From G965205525 sp965205525 (GTDB lineage: Bacteria; Pseudomonadota; Gammaproteobacteria; JABABF01), in the NCBI GenBank assembly GCA_965205525.1, contig OZ242171.1, forward strand, positions 930,001-994,000: a stretch of DNA of 64,000 nt, read 5' to 3'. The position numbers were made by a program, and so were the translations under genes. The notes under the pieces are model-generated. The model made no database searches. It had not been told where the DNA came from and was given only the letters and a program-made list of their open reading frames with translations. This document shows, one piece after another, positions 34,248 through 42,942 of the stretch (position 1 is the stretch's first letter; every line of letters starts with the position of its first letter).

Positions 34248-36323
34248 TCAGAGCTCTATGCCGGTGTAATTCATCGGCGCATCCGCCGCCTTTAGGATTG
34301 CATTCTGGGTGAGCACCTGGGGCAGGATCGCAGGCGCTCCCGCCCCGGGTGGATACAGCAGGTAGAGGGGCACCCCGCTTCGGCCCCAGGCCGCAAGCTC
34401 CTCTGTAATCCTGCTGTCCTGGCTGGTCCAGTCCGCAGTCAGCAGGACGATATCCCGCTCCCTGAGGGCAGCCTGCAGAGAGCTCCGAGACAGCACCAGC
34501 CTTTCATTTACCTTGCAGGTAATGCACCAGTCGGCGGTGAAGTTCACCAGTACGGGGCGCCCCGCCCCCCGCAGGGCCGCGACACGCTCGGGACTCCAGG
34601 TGCCCCTCTCTGCCACTGCCTCGCCCTCCCCGGTCGGGAATACCAGGGCGGCGGCGAGAAGAGCTGCCAGGGCCGCTGACAGGCCGGCCCGGGAAGAGCC
34701 CCTCTGGGCCCGCCCCCACAGCCAGGCCGCCAGCGCCATCAGCACCAGGGCGGCCAGTGCGGAGGCGAACTGTCCCCCGGTGGTCTGCCGACTCAGCACC
34801 CACAGGAGCCAGGCCGCTGCGCCGTACATCGGAAAAGCGAGGAGCTGCTTGAAATCCTCCATCCAGGGCCCCGGCGGGGGCAGCCGTCTGAGCCAGCCCG
34901 GCAGCAGGCTGAGCAGCACCATCGGCAATGCAAAGCCGGCACCGAGGGCCAGAAAGACGCCCATCGCTTCCGGGGCAGGACGGGTCATTGCAAAGCCGAG
35001 AGCGGCCCCCATAAAAGGCGCTGTGCAGGGGCTTGCCACCAATACCGCCAGGATGCCCTCCAGGAAGGCGCCCGGTGTCAAAGAGGACTGCCCGGTGCCG
35101 CCGGCACCGAGTCTCATCAGCCGGCTGCCGAAGAGAAAGACCCCGGACAGGTTCAGGCCGACCAGCAGCATCAGGGCCGTCAGCAGCCCGACGACGACGG
35201 GGGACTGCAGCTGAAAGCCCCAGCCCGCAGCCTCGCCTCCCGCCCGCAGGGCGAGCAGCAGAGCCGCCAGCAGGGCAAAGCTGCACAGCACCCCCATGCC
35301 GTACAGCAGACCGTCGGCGGCTAAGTGTCGGCGGGATGCCTCGGCCTGCTTAGAGAAACGCATCAGCTTGATGGCCAGCACCGGCAGCACGCAGGGCATG
35401 AGATTGAGAATAATACCGCCGAGAAAGGCGAGCAAAATTGCGCCGAGCCAGCGCGAGACAGCAGTCCCGGGCAGTGAGACTCCGCTTTCCCCCGCCGCCG
35501 CCGGCTCCGCGGTCACTGCATAGGCATAGCCTGCCCGCGGCACCAGCAGTCCCTGCAGCGAAGTGCCCGGAGCTGGAGGCAGCTCTCCCTGGGGCAGCGA
35601 AAAGCGCAGTGCGGATCCGACTCGCTCCCAGTGCTGAGGGCCGCTGGCGGCGATCTGTCCCCCCTCCTCCCCGGCAAACCAGGGCTCGCGCATATTCACA
35701 AACTCCGAGTCCTGCAGGGGAATTTCCAACAGCAGCCGCTTCCCGTGCAGCCTGTAGCGGGCCGGGGTTCCCAGAGCTTTGGGCAGACGGTTTCGCACCT
35801 CGGCGAAATGCGCCTTCACGGCGGGGTCGTACTCGGCGGTTCCGGTGCCGGGGGGCAGCGACAGGCTGAGCTCTCCCTCTTCGGGAATGCAGTCCTCTTT
35901 GCACACCAGCCATTCCAGCTCTGCCCGAAGCAGCACTGGCTCCTCCCCCTGCAGCGGGCCCGCCTCTATAGGCACCAGCAGGGTTAGCTCGTCTTCGTAG
36001 CCGTAGTTAACCAGAGGACCAAACGGGATTCGCCGGGGCACCGGCCAGCGGATTTCGCCTGCCCGCCAGCCGGGGGGCAGGTGCCAGCGGATCAGCGTCG
36101 GCGCCCCGGAATCACCGGGGTTTTTCCAGTACAGATGCCAGTGAGGCAGTATTTTGAAGCGCGCGCCAAGCCACAGGGTATCCCCCTCTGTCACCGTGCG
36201 CTGCTCACTCTCCAGGCTGAGGCTCACATGCTCGGTTTGCAGGGAGGCCGCTCCCCAGGCGGGGGCCCAGGCGAGCAGAAACAGCAGGGATAGCGAGCAG
36301 CGCATGGCCGCATAATAATCCAT
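34248..36323 (-). CDS. Thiol:disulfide interchange protein, DsbD/ScsB type
   Basis: Moves reducing power from cytoplasmic thioredoxin to the periplasm. After a signal peptide comes an N-terminal DsbD-alpha-like domain with NPGDSGAPT and the cysteine pair VCKEDC. The central membrane domain has one redox cysteine each in NLMPCVLPVLAIKLM and ASPCTAPFMGAALG. The C-terminal thioredoxin domain has FTADWCITCKVNE. The open frame extends to 36389 but the ATG at 36323 or 36305 fits the signal peptide better; neither has a clear ribosome site. The N-terminal domain resembles ScsB more than classical DsbD. Confidence 0.87.
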   Translation of the reverse strand: MDYYAAMRCSLSLLFLLAWAPAWGAASLQTEHVSLSLESEQRTVTEGDTLWLGARFKILPHWHLYWKNPGDSGAPTLIRWHLPPGWRAGEIRWPVPRRIPFGPLVNYGYEDELTLLVPIEAGPLQGEEPVLLRAELEWLVCKEDCIPEEGELSLSLPPGTGTAEYDPAVKAHFAEVRNRLPKALGTPARYRLHGKRLLLEIPLQDSEFVNMREPWFAGEEGGQIAASGPQHWERVGSALRFSLPQGELPPAPGTSLQGLLVPRAGYAYAVTAEPAAAGESGVSLPGTAVSRWLGAILLAFLGGIILNLMPCVLPVLAIKLMRFSKQAEASRRHLAADGLLYGMGVLCSFALLAALLLALRAGGEAAGWGFQLQSPVVVGLLTALMLLVGLNLSGVFLFGSRLMRLGAGGTGQSSLTPGAFLEGILAVLVASPCTAPFMGAALGFAMTRPAPEAMGVFLALGAGFALPMVLLSLLPGWLRRLPPPGPWMEDFKQLLAFPMYGAAAWLLWVLSRQTTGGQFASALAALVLMALAAWLWGRAQRGSSRAGLSAALAALLAAALVFPTGEGEAVAERGTWSPERVAALRGAGRPVLVNFTADWCITCKVNERLVLSRSSLQAALRERDIVLLTADWTSQDSRITEELAAWGRSGVPLYLLYPPGAGAPAILPQVLTQNAILKAADAPMNYTGIEL

Positions 36324-36857
36324 GGGAGCTGCCGAGGATGCGGCGGCCGATTGGCGCAGGCTGCGCCCAGGGTTCCAGCAGTCTTTCAATAATCCTGAGG
36401 CGCTCGCTCCGCCCCTTCCGCATCCTCGGAAAACAGCAGCTGCCCCCGGACACCGGACAGATCATTCAGGAGCATGAGCAGATCTGCCAAATCTGCCGCC
36501 GGAAGCCGACGCCATCCCCGGCTGAGTCCGGCAGCCGCAGTTCACCGCTGAGGGCGGCGAGATCGTGAGATGTGTTCCCTTTCTACTTTTGGCCTGAGGC
36601 TGGTTAGGGGAGCTGACCCGGGATGCCGAGGGAGGGAGGGCTCTGCCTGCTGTAAGCCAGCATGACTGTGCTAAATATTTGATTGCTTTCTGCAGCAGAG
36701 CCGACGGTGATTTTAAATGGTCTGGCATTGTCGGCAGGGCTGCCGCCGCCAGAAATCCGATGCAGTCATGGTGCCGCCCGCAATGCGGTGCGTGCACCGG
36801 GCCGTTTAAATACTGCCCGGCATCCGCTCGCTTATAATTCGCTCCTGCCCCGCTTTC
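36324..36857. other. Gap of about 530 bp with no supported gene
   Basis: The stretch before tRNA-Ser holds only short frames. On the minus strand a small segment reads ADLADLLMLLNDLSGVRGQL and stops soon after; it could be the end of a decayed gene, but no start or family was found. The 3' part (36640-36857) becomes AT-richer and may hold the tRNA promoter. Confidence 0.4.
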
Positions 36858-36947
36858 GGTGAGGTGTCCGAGCGGCTGAAGGAGCACGCCTGGAAAGTGT
36901 GTACAGGTTTGCGCCTGTCGAGGGTTCGAATCCCTCCCTCACCGCCA
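36858..36947 (+). tRNA. serX: tRNA-Ser (GGA)
   Basis: A class II tRNA with 7-bp acceptor stem GGTGAGG/CCTCACC, D-loop GAGCGGCTGAAGG, anticodon stem and loop giving GGA, a long variable arm, T-loop GGTTCGAATCC and an encoded CCA end. Confidence 0.95.
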
Positions 36948-37170
36948 CTGCCTGCCCGCTCGTGTCCAGCCCCCGGACTGTTTGCAGGAGGCCCCGATGC
37001 CGCACAGGATGCTGCTGTTTTTTACCTTGCGCAGCGGCTCTGCGGTCCCCTTTGCCGAGGAGACAAAGGCATTGACCCGGGAGCTGCTCGGCAGACTGCC
37101 CCAAAGGGACGGCTTGCTGCTGCAATGCCGACAAAGATTGCCGACGAGATCTTTCGGCTTTCGCAATAAT
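36948..37170. other. Short spacer after tRNA-Ser with small overlapping frames
   Basis: A plus-strand frame from 36997 reads LFFTLRSGSAVPFAEETKAL and runs into the repeat region; another frame ends in TKIADEIFRLSQ. Neither has a ribosome site or a recognised family. A frameshifted remnant is possible. Confidence 0.3.
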
Positions 37171-37470
37171 TTTCCCGTGCCAAGGCAGCTCATGCCAAGC
37201 CGCTATCCCAGGCACCCAAGCTTTGGGGCAGGGCCGCTAAGAGGATAGCTGCCTCCCCCGCCCTGTGCTGCTTTTCCCGTGCCAAGGCAGCTCATGCCAG
37301 GCCGCTGTCTCAGGCACCCGAGCTTTGGGGCAGGGCCGCTAAGAGGATAGCTGCCTTCCGCCCTGTGTTGCTTTTCCCGTGCCAAGGCAGCTCATGTCAA
37401 GCCGCTGTCTCAGGCACCCGAGCTTTGGGGCAGGGCCGCTAAGAGGATAGCTGCCTCCCGCCCTGTGTTG
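37171..37470. repeat. Three tandem copies of about 100 bp at the 3' end of the cupin gene
   Basis: Units begin with TTTCCCGTGCCAAGGCAG at 37171, 37273 and 37373 and each runs to CCGCCCTGTGYTG. The copy nearest the gene contains its last codons and stop (37410); the outer two are remnants. They differ by a few substitutions and a 2-bp indel. Confidence 0.9.
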
Positions 37471-38801
37471 CACAGGGTGCCCCCCGGCCAGGCGGCGGGC
37501 AGCAGGCAGGCATCCTCCGCTGCCATTTTGCAGTCCCCAAGAGACAGCTCCCCGGCGGCGGCGATGGCGACGGCGGCCTGTCCGCCCGGGTTCAAGGGGT
37601 GCGATGCACCCGCTTCAAGGCAGATCCGAAGGGCCTGGAAGTCCGCAAAGTCTGCGATGCATTCCACCCGCACTCCCCGGGCCTCTTCCAGCAGCTGCGG
37701 CGGCTCCTGTTTCGCTTCCAAATCCATGCGGCAGACCGCCTCCTCCGTGTCCCAGTGCCCCTGACTCAGCACCTTTTGGCCGAAGGAGATGATGCGGCGC
37801 TCATAGACCGGGGTCTGGAACTCCACCACCCGGACACCGTGCTGCAGCGCATGGGGCATGCGTCTTGGCACCCGCACGACCTCCCCCTGCTCCAGGGTCT
37901 GCAGCTCGGTGAAGCGCTCCATCTCCCGACGCTTTTCTTTTTCCAAGGCAGCCAGCTCCGCCGGCAGACGCTCCTGCCAGCGCTGCAGCTGCCGCACTGG
38001 CAAAGGGGCATCGGGGGGATAGCCTTCCTGCTGCCGATATTCGTCAAAGATTTTGTCAATGCAGCCCCGCACATCCTGATAGTCCCGCACAGCGGTGAGA
38101 AAAGCGGCGCGGAAAGCATCGTCATCTCTGTGCTTTTTGCGCTCGGAGCGGCTGAAGCCGAGACGGATGCGGCCTCGGCCGTCGGGCCAGGCAGCCGGGT
38201 CCGCCCGCAGCATTACATAAACCTCCTGTTTCTCCTCGTGCAGTTCAAAATAAAGGTCGCCGTAAACCTCGTCCGGCAGCGGGTCTAAGATTTTTAAAAG
38301 CACCTGCTCTCGGGGCCGCCCCCCGGCGATTCTCCGGGGCAGCGCCTCCAGCAGCTGCGGCAGGGGCACCCCCGTCAGCCCCGCTCCCGCCGCCGCCAGG
38401 GATACGCCCCGCTCCTCAATGCCCGTGTACCAGAGCTCCTGTCCCCAGGGTTTGGGCACCTTCGCAGGACAGAGCGCAATAGGCGAAGCCGAGCTGAAGA
38501 GGCTGCCTCCGACCCGCTGCAGCCAGGTGCCGAGGGCCTCCCGGGGGGAAGCGCCGGCCAGAGCGGCGGGAATTTCTGTATCCGCCGGCAGAATAGCTGT
38601 CTCTGCCTCCCGGCCCGGCTCCAGCAGGTACAGGGCGATAAGAGGGAGGGAATCCTTCCCGGGAAGCCAGTACTGCTCCATCTTCCAAGGCACCGCGAGA
38701 AGCAGGACGCGCTCCCCCTGTGCTGCCCCGAGGTGCTGCTCCAGCACCTGCTCCGGGTTCTCTCCCGCCGCCGGGCAGAGGGTGATCGGGAAATCAGCCA
38801 T
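37410..38801 (-). CDS. Cupin / mannose-6-phosphate isomerase-like protein
   Basis: The start at 38801 (MADFPITLCPAAGE) shares its A with the TGA stop of the GH84 gene (TGATG), giving 463 residues; the frame continues upstream but only as shadow of that gene. It contains KPWGQELWYTGIE and LPDEVYGDLYFELHEEKQEVYV, reminiscent of type I mannose-6-phosphate isomerases, plus a C-terminal cupin-like part (QGEVVRVPRRMPHALQHG). The canonical isomerase zinc ligands could not all be placed, so enzymatic function is uncertain. Translational coupling to a GH84 enzyme suggests a role in hexosamine or glycoconjugate use. Confidence 0.6.
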   Translation of the reverse strand: MADFPITLCPAAGENPEQVLEQHLGAAQGERVLLLAVPWKMEQYWLPGKDSLPLIALYLLEPGREAETAILPADTEIPAALAGASPREALGTWLQRVGGSLFSSASPIALCPAKVPKPWGQELWYTGIEERGVSLAAAGAGLTGVPLPQLLEALPRRIAGGRPREQVLLKILDPLPDEVYGDLYFELHEEKQEVYVMLRADPAAWPDGRGRIRLGFSRSERKKHRDDDAFRAAFLTAVRDYQDVRGCIDKIFDEYRQQEGYPPDAPLPVRQLQRWQERLPAELAALEKEKRREMERFTELQTLEQGEVVRVPRRMPHALQHGVRVVEFQTPVYERRIISFGQKVLSQGHWDTEEAVCRMDLEAKQEPPQLLEEARGVRVECIADFADFQALRICLEAGASHPLNPGGQAAVAIAAAGELSLGDCKMAAEDACLLPAAWPGGTLCNTGREAAILLAALPQSSGA

Positions 38802-39931
38802 CACGCTGTCCCCTCCGGCGCACCCGGAGCGGGGCCGAGGGAGATCTCGCCTTCTGCTCCGGCGACCTGCCCGCCCCCTTGGGGCATACCCGAAAGGAGA
38901 CTCTTCGGTGCACCGGCTGCAGCCAGCCAATCCGCCACCTCGGAAGCAGCGGGCTCCTGCAGCTGGCGGTATTCCTTTATGAGAGCGCTCCGCTCTGCCC
39001 TTTTTATGCTCTTTCGTCCCCCCTCTCGGAAGCGGCGGGCATCCCGCTGCAAAAGAGCGGCCAGCGGGGGGGAGCAGAGTCGCTGCAGGGCTTCTTCCCA
39101 AGCTGCCTCGGGCCGGTAGTCATCCCCCAGCCGGCGCAGTGCGGCGAGGGTGGCCAGAGGGAGCTGGGAGAGCATGCCCTGATTCATGGGATTGGCAAAG
39201 AAACCCGCCGTCCAGCGCTCCAGCCTGGCGGGACGGCCGCTAAAAGGGGCCAGATGCAATAGATTGGGAGTGCCGTCATTGACCGGGAAGTTGTCCCAGA
39301 GAATCGGCTTGCGGCCGAGGCGCTCTGCCACCTCATGCAGATGCTCCGGGGACTGCTCCCTGGCGCAGACTTCCTGCCCGGTCCACATCACCTCCACTTC
39401 TCGGGGCAGGGCTCTCCCCAGGAGATGCAGGTAGTCAGGCGGCATGGCACCGTACTTTTTTTCCAAAATTGGATCATAGGAATACCATGTAGGACAAATA
39501 GTTATCCCATTAATTTGATTAAATTTATCAAGTATCATGCAGGCCAGTTCCGCCTGCCTTTCTGCCGCACCCCCCCCTCCTTTCATGTCGTCAAACAAAA
39601 GACAGAAAAAATCCGGCTGAAGGCTGAAGATCTGTCGGCATCTCTTCTCCAGGGCTTCCCGAATGCCCTTCTCCTGCCAGCCCAAAGGAGACAGACCGAG
39701 CCCCCAGCTGATGCCCTCCTCCCGGCAGGCCTGGCGGTGCTCTTCCAGGGCCTGCCGCTCTGCCACAGGCCAATCCTCTTGCCATTGCTCCCTTAAGTGC
39801 CGATCTGCCTTGGGCGCATACAGGTAGCTGTTGAAACCCTCTTCTCTCAGAAAGGGCAGCCAGGCCCGGCGGACATCCCAGGACCAGGGAGCCCCATAGA
39901 AACCTTCAACAATGCCGATGGGGAAGTTCAA
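38801..39931 (-). CDS. GH84-family beta-N-acetylglucosaminidase domain protein
   Basis: A 376-residue protein with the GH84 hallmark start GIVEGFYGAPWSWDVRR and the adjacent catalytic aspartates Asp114-Asp115 in LLFDDMKGG. GH84 enzymes remove beta-GlcNAc by substrate-assisted catalysis and include O-GlcNAcases and hyaluronidases. No signal peptide is seen, so it probably acts in the cytoplasm. It starts 4 bp after gcvT and is coupled to the cupin gene. The substrate is not predictable. Confidence 0.85.
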   Translation of the reverse strand: MNFPIGIVEGFYGAPWSWDVRRAWLPFLREEGFNSYLYAPKADRHLREQWQEDWPVAERQALEEHRQACREEGISWGLGLSPLGWQEKGIREALEKRCRQIFSLQPDFFCLLFDDMKGGGGAAERQAELACMILDKFNQINGITICPTWYSYDPILEKKYGAMPPDYLHLLGRALPREVEVMWTGQEVCAREQSPEHLHEVAERLGRKPILWDNFPVNDGTPNLLHLAPFSGRPARLERWTAGFFANPMNQGMLSQLPLATLAALRRLGDDYRPEAAWEEALQRLCSPPLAALLQRDARRFREGGRKSIKRAERSALIKEYRQLQEPAASEVADWLAAAGAPKSLLSGMPQGGGQVAGAEGEISLGPAPGAPEGTA

Positions 39932-39935
39932 ACCG

Positions 39936-41039
39936 CTATTTCCCCCGTCTGTAGTTCAAGGGCACGGCGTTCAGGGGGGCGATGTGCACGGGGATTTTCC
40001 GGCCCCTCAGCTCTGCCTGAAGGGGCAGCCCTTCCTCCAGACAGGCCCTATTCACATAGCCCATTGCCGTCGGTCTGCCCAGGCTGGGCGCAAAACCGCC
40101 GCTGGTGATCTCGCCCGCCAGGGAGGCTGTTTTATCGCAGAGCGCGGTCCCCGCTCTCAAGGGCGCCTTCCCCGCCGGATGCAGCCCGGTGCGCCGCCGG
40201 GGCGCCCCCTCTTCCAGCTGCTGGAAAATCACCGTCTCCCCGGGAAAGCCGCCGGCCCGCTCTCCCCCTGGGCGGCGAGAGGGCGGAATACTCCATTCCA
40301 GGGCGGCTTCCACCGGGGTAGTGCTCTCGCTGATATCCCGGCCATAAAGGCAGAGACCCGCTTCTAAACGGAGGGAATCGCGGGCCCCGAGACCGGCGGG
40401 CAGCACACCGGGGGCGGCCAGCAGGGCTTCGGCGACAGGGATTGCATGGCTCTGGGACAGGGAGATTTCAAAGCCATCCTCCCCGGTGTAGCCGGAGCGG
40501 GACACCAGGCAGGGAAAGCCGGATATCTCAAAATTTCCTGCCTGCATGAAATGCAATTCTTCACTGCCCGGACAGAGGGTCTGCATCACCTGTGCCGCCC
40601 CGGGACCCTGCAGGGCGAGCAGGGCTTCATCCGCTGCGTGGGAGAGCTTGATGCCAGCAGGCAGCTCTGCTCGAAGGAAGGCGATGTCTATGTCTGTCTG
40701 GGCTGCGTTTACCACCAAAAGCCAGCTGTCCTCTTGCAGGCACAGGGCCAGCAGGTCATCCAGCATGCCTCCTTCCTCGCTGGTGAAGAAGGTGTAGCGC
40801 ACAGCTCCCGGCGCACTTTCCTGCAGGTTCGCCGGCAGAAAGCTCTCCAGGAGGCGGCTCGCCCCAGCCCCCTGCACTCGGATCTGTCCCATGTGGCTCA
40901 CATCAAACAGGGTCGCCTGGGAGCGGGTGTGGAGGTGCTCTTCCCGAATGCCCCGGTATTGCAGGGGCAGCTCCCAGCCGGCAAAGGAGGCCATCCTGGC
41001 CCCCAGCCGACGGTGCAGCTCATACAGAGGAGTTTGCAT
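39936..41039 (-). CDS. gcvT: Aminomethyltransferase (glycine cleavage T protein)
   Basis: Transfers the methylene group from the H protein to tetrahydrofolate. The start at 41039 (MQTPLYELHRRLGARMASFAGWELPLQY in outline) gives 367 residues. Key segments are LFDVSHMGQIRV, GGMLDDLLAL with the catalytic Asp, SRSGYTGEDGFEI and LRLEAGLCLYGRDI. The start lies 20 bases inside the end of holB. No gcvH or gcvP is nearby, so the rest of the system must be elsewhere. Confidence 0.9.
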   Translation of the reverse strand: MQTPLYELHRRLGARMASFAGWELPLQYRGIREEHLHTRSQATLFDVSHMGQIRVQGAGASRLLESFLPANLQESAPGAVRYTFFTSEEGGMLDDLLALCLQEDSWLLVVNAAQTDIDIAFLRAELPAGIKLSHAADEALLALQGPGAAQVMQTLCPGSEELHFMQAGNFEISGFPCLVSRSGYTGEDGFEISLSQSHAIPVAEALLAAPGVLPAGLGARDSLRLEAGLCLYGRDISESTTPVEAALEWSIPPSRRPGGERAGGFPGETVIFQQLEEGAPRRRTGLHPAGKAPLRAGTALCDKTASLAGEITSGGFAPSLGRPTAMGYVNRACLEEGLPLQAELRGRKIPVHIAPLNAVPLNYRRGK

Positions 41040-42054
41040 TGCCGGCTGCTCGCCGCCCGCGCCTGGCCACCGCGCTGCAAGTGGACAGGAAGTCCTCCAG
41101 CAAAAGGCGGGGATTGGGATTAGCAATGCCGAGACGGCGCTGGGCGGTCAGGGAATTCTCCAGGAGAACACTCAGCTGACTGGAGGACAGCCATTCCTCG
41201 GCACGGCTGTAGGCGGCCTGCTCGGCGGGCCAGCGAAGCAGCTTCGGGTCTTTGCCGGCCTGCCAGCGCAGCGCATCCAGCAGCCATTGTGCAGACCAGG
41301 ACAGCAGCTCGGCGGGCTTATCTTTTTTCCATTCCTCCGCCAGGCTGACCGCAGCCCGCTGCCCCCCCAGGAGCTTCAGCCATGCATCCGCCCGCTCTGT
41401 GTATTTTTCCGCCCCGCCCTCCTCCGCCAGCAGGCGGGCGGCCAAGGGGCGGCCCCCGGCTGCGCTGAGCAGAGACTCGGCGGCCGCACCGGTTTCTGCC
41501 TTCAGCCAAGGCAGTGCCTGCTCGGCGGGGGGCACCCCCAGGGCCAGGGGCTGACAGCGGGAGCGCACGGTGGCAAGCAGGCGCCGGGGGTTATGGCTCA
41601 GCAGCAGGAACATGGTGCTCTGACCCGGCTCCTCCAAGATTTTCAGAAGGGCGCTGGCGGCATTGGTGTTCATCGCCTCTGCCGGCAGGAATACGCCTAT
41701 TCGCTTCTGCCCCTGGTGGGCGGTGGTGGCGGACTCCTCAATCAGCGCCCGCACCTGGTCAATCAGGATTTTGCCGCCCTTGCCCTCCGGTCGCAGCAGA
41801 ATTAGGTCTGGGTGGGTGCCGGCCCGGTTCAGATTGCAGGCATGGCATTCGCCGCAGGCGCGACCCCGCTGCTCTCCGCTGCAGAGCAAACGCCAGGCGA
41901 GGGCCAGGGCCAGGCGGGACTTGCCGATGCCCTCCGGTCCGTGGAGCAGGATGGCGTGGGGAATGCGATCATTCTCCCTCATCGCTTCAAAACGCTCCCA
42001 AGCTTCCTTCTGCCAGGGATAAATATCCTCCATCTCTGGAAACGATGTGCTCAT
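41020..42054 (-). CDS. holB: DNA polymerase III delta' subunit
   Basis: Clamp-loader subunit. It has HAILLHGPEGIGKSRLALAL (P-loop-like), the zinc-binding cysteines in CGECHACNLNRAGTHPD and the SRC motif VRSRCQPL. 344 residues. The ATG overlaps the tmk stop by four bases, the standard mltG-tmk-holB operon order. A late in-frame ATG (41 codons in or fewer) is not needed; the frame could also begin at the second Met (MEDIYPWQ). Confidence 0.93.
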   Translation of the reverse strand: MSTSFPEMEDIYPWQKEAWERFEAMRENDRIPHAILLHGPEGIGKSRLALALAWRLLCSGEQRGRACGECHACNLNRAGTHPDLILLRPEGKGGKILIDQVRALIEESATTAHQGQKRIGVFLPAEAMNTNAASALLKILEEPGQSTMFLLLSHNPRRLLATVRSRCQPLALGVPPAEQALPWLKAETGAAAESLLSAAGGRPLAARLLAEEGGAEKYTERADAWLKLLGGQRAAVSLAEEWKKDKPAELLSWSAQWLLDALRWQAGKDPKLLRWPAEQAAYSRAEEWLSSSQLSVLLENSLTAQRRLGIANPNPRLLLEDFLSTCSAVARRGRRAAGNANSSV

Positions 42055-42683
42055 GCCGATCCCTTCAGCAGGGGCAGCAGCGCTTCTTCAACAGCCCGCT
42101 GCACCTCGGCCAGGGGGCGGGCGGCATCCACTACCCGGTAGCTGTCCGGTCGCTGCCGGGCACGCTCTAAGTAGCAGGCCCGCACCCGGGCCATGAACTC
42201 TTCTTCCTCGGCGCCAATGCGATCGCAGTTGTCAGCTCGGCGGACGGCAACGGCGACCGGTGCATCCAGTACCAGGCACAGATCGGGGCGGAAGGTGCCC
42301 TGCACCAAGGCTTCCAGCGCTGCCACGGGCGGCTCTCCCAGCCCACGCCCGGCCCCCTGGTAGGCGTAGGTGGAATCGGTGAAACGATCGCACAGCACCC
42401 ATTTTCCACCGGCCAGAACTGGGCGTATGTTTTCCGCCAGCAGCTGGGCCCGGGCGGCAAAGATCAGCAGAAGCTCCGCCAGTCCGTCCACTCTCTCCTC
42501 CCGGGGGCGGAGCACCAAGGAGCGGATCTCCTCCGCCAAGGGTGTGCCGCCGGGCTCCCGGGTGGTCTCCACCTCCAGTCCCTGCCCCTTCAGCCAGCCC
42601 CGAATATGGGTCAGCATAGTGCTTTTGCCGCTCCCTTCAATGCCCTCAAGGGTGATGAAGCGGCCTCTCTGCCTTTCGCTCAT
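42051..42683 (-). CDS. tmk: Thymidylate kinase
   Basis: Phosphorylates dTMP to dTDP. The 210-residue product has the P-loop LEGIEGSGKST, the TTREPGGTPLAEEIR loop, DRFTDSTYAYQGAGR and a LID region. Its 5' end is part of a 193-bp tandem duplication, so a second, truncated tmk start lies just upstream (42876). Confidence 0.95.
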   Translation of the reverse strand: MSERQRGRFITLEGIEGSGKSTMLTHIRGWLKGQGLEVETTREPGGTPLAEEIRSLVLRPREERVDGLAELLLIFAARAQLLAENIRPVLAGGKWVLCDRFTDSTYAYQGAGRGLGEPPVAALEALVQGTFRPDLCLVLDAPVAVAVRRADNCDRIGAEEEEFMARVRACYLERARQRPDSYRVVDAARPLAEVQRAVEEALLPLLKGSA

Positions 42684-42942
42684 GTCACTGCGGTCTCGCG
42701 CTGTCGGATTTTCGCATCTGGTGGCGACGCACTGCCTGACGATGCGCCTCCCGGGTGGTCTCCACCTCCAGTCCCTGCCCCTTCAGCCAGCCCCGAATAT
42801 GGATCAGCATAGTGCTTTTGCCGCTCCCTTCAATGCCCTCAAGGGTGATGAAGCGGCCTCTCTGCCTTTCGCTCATGTCACTGCGGTCTCGCGCTGTCGG
42901 ATTTTCGCATCTGGTAGCGACGCACTGCCTGACGATGCGCCT
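42557..42942. repeat. 193-bp tandem duplication across the mltG/tmk junction
   Basis: 42557-42749 and 42750-42942 are nearly identical (two mismatches seen by eye). The unit holds the last 21 codons of mltG and the first 44 of tmk. Both genes remain intact because each uses the outer copy of its own part. Confidence 0.95.
42685..42876 (-). pseudogene. Chimeric mini-ORF: tmk start fused to mltG end
   Basis: The duplication creates a 63-codon frame that begins with the tmk start (MSERQRGRFITLEGIEGSGK) and switches after TTRE to the mltG C terminus ([15 protein letters not shown]). It keeps the kinase P-loop but nothing else and is probably without function, though it sits in a transcribed operon with a plausible start. 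Confidence 0.8.

Noticed and set aside
36864..37169. 101-codon plus-strand frame starting in tRNA-Ser
   Set aside because: The first part is the tRNA itself and the rest has no family or ribosome site.
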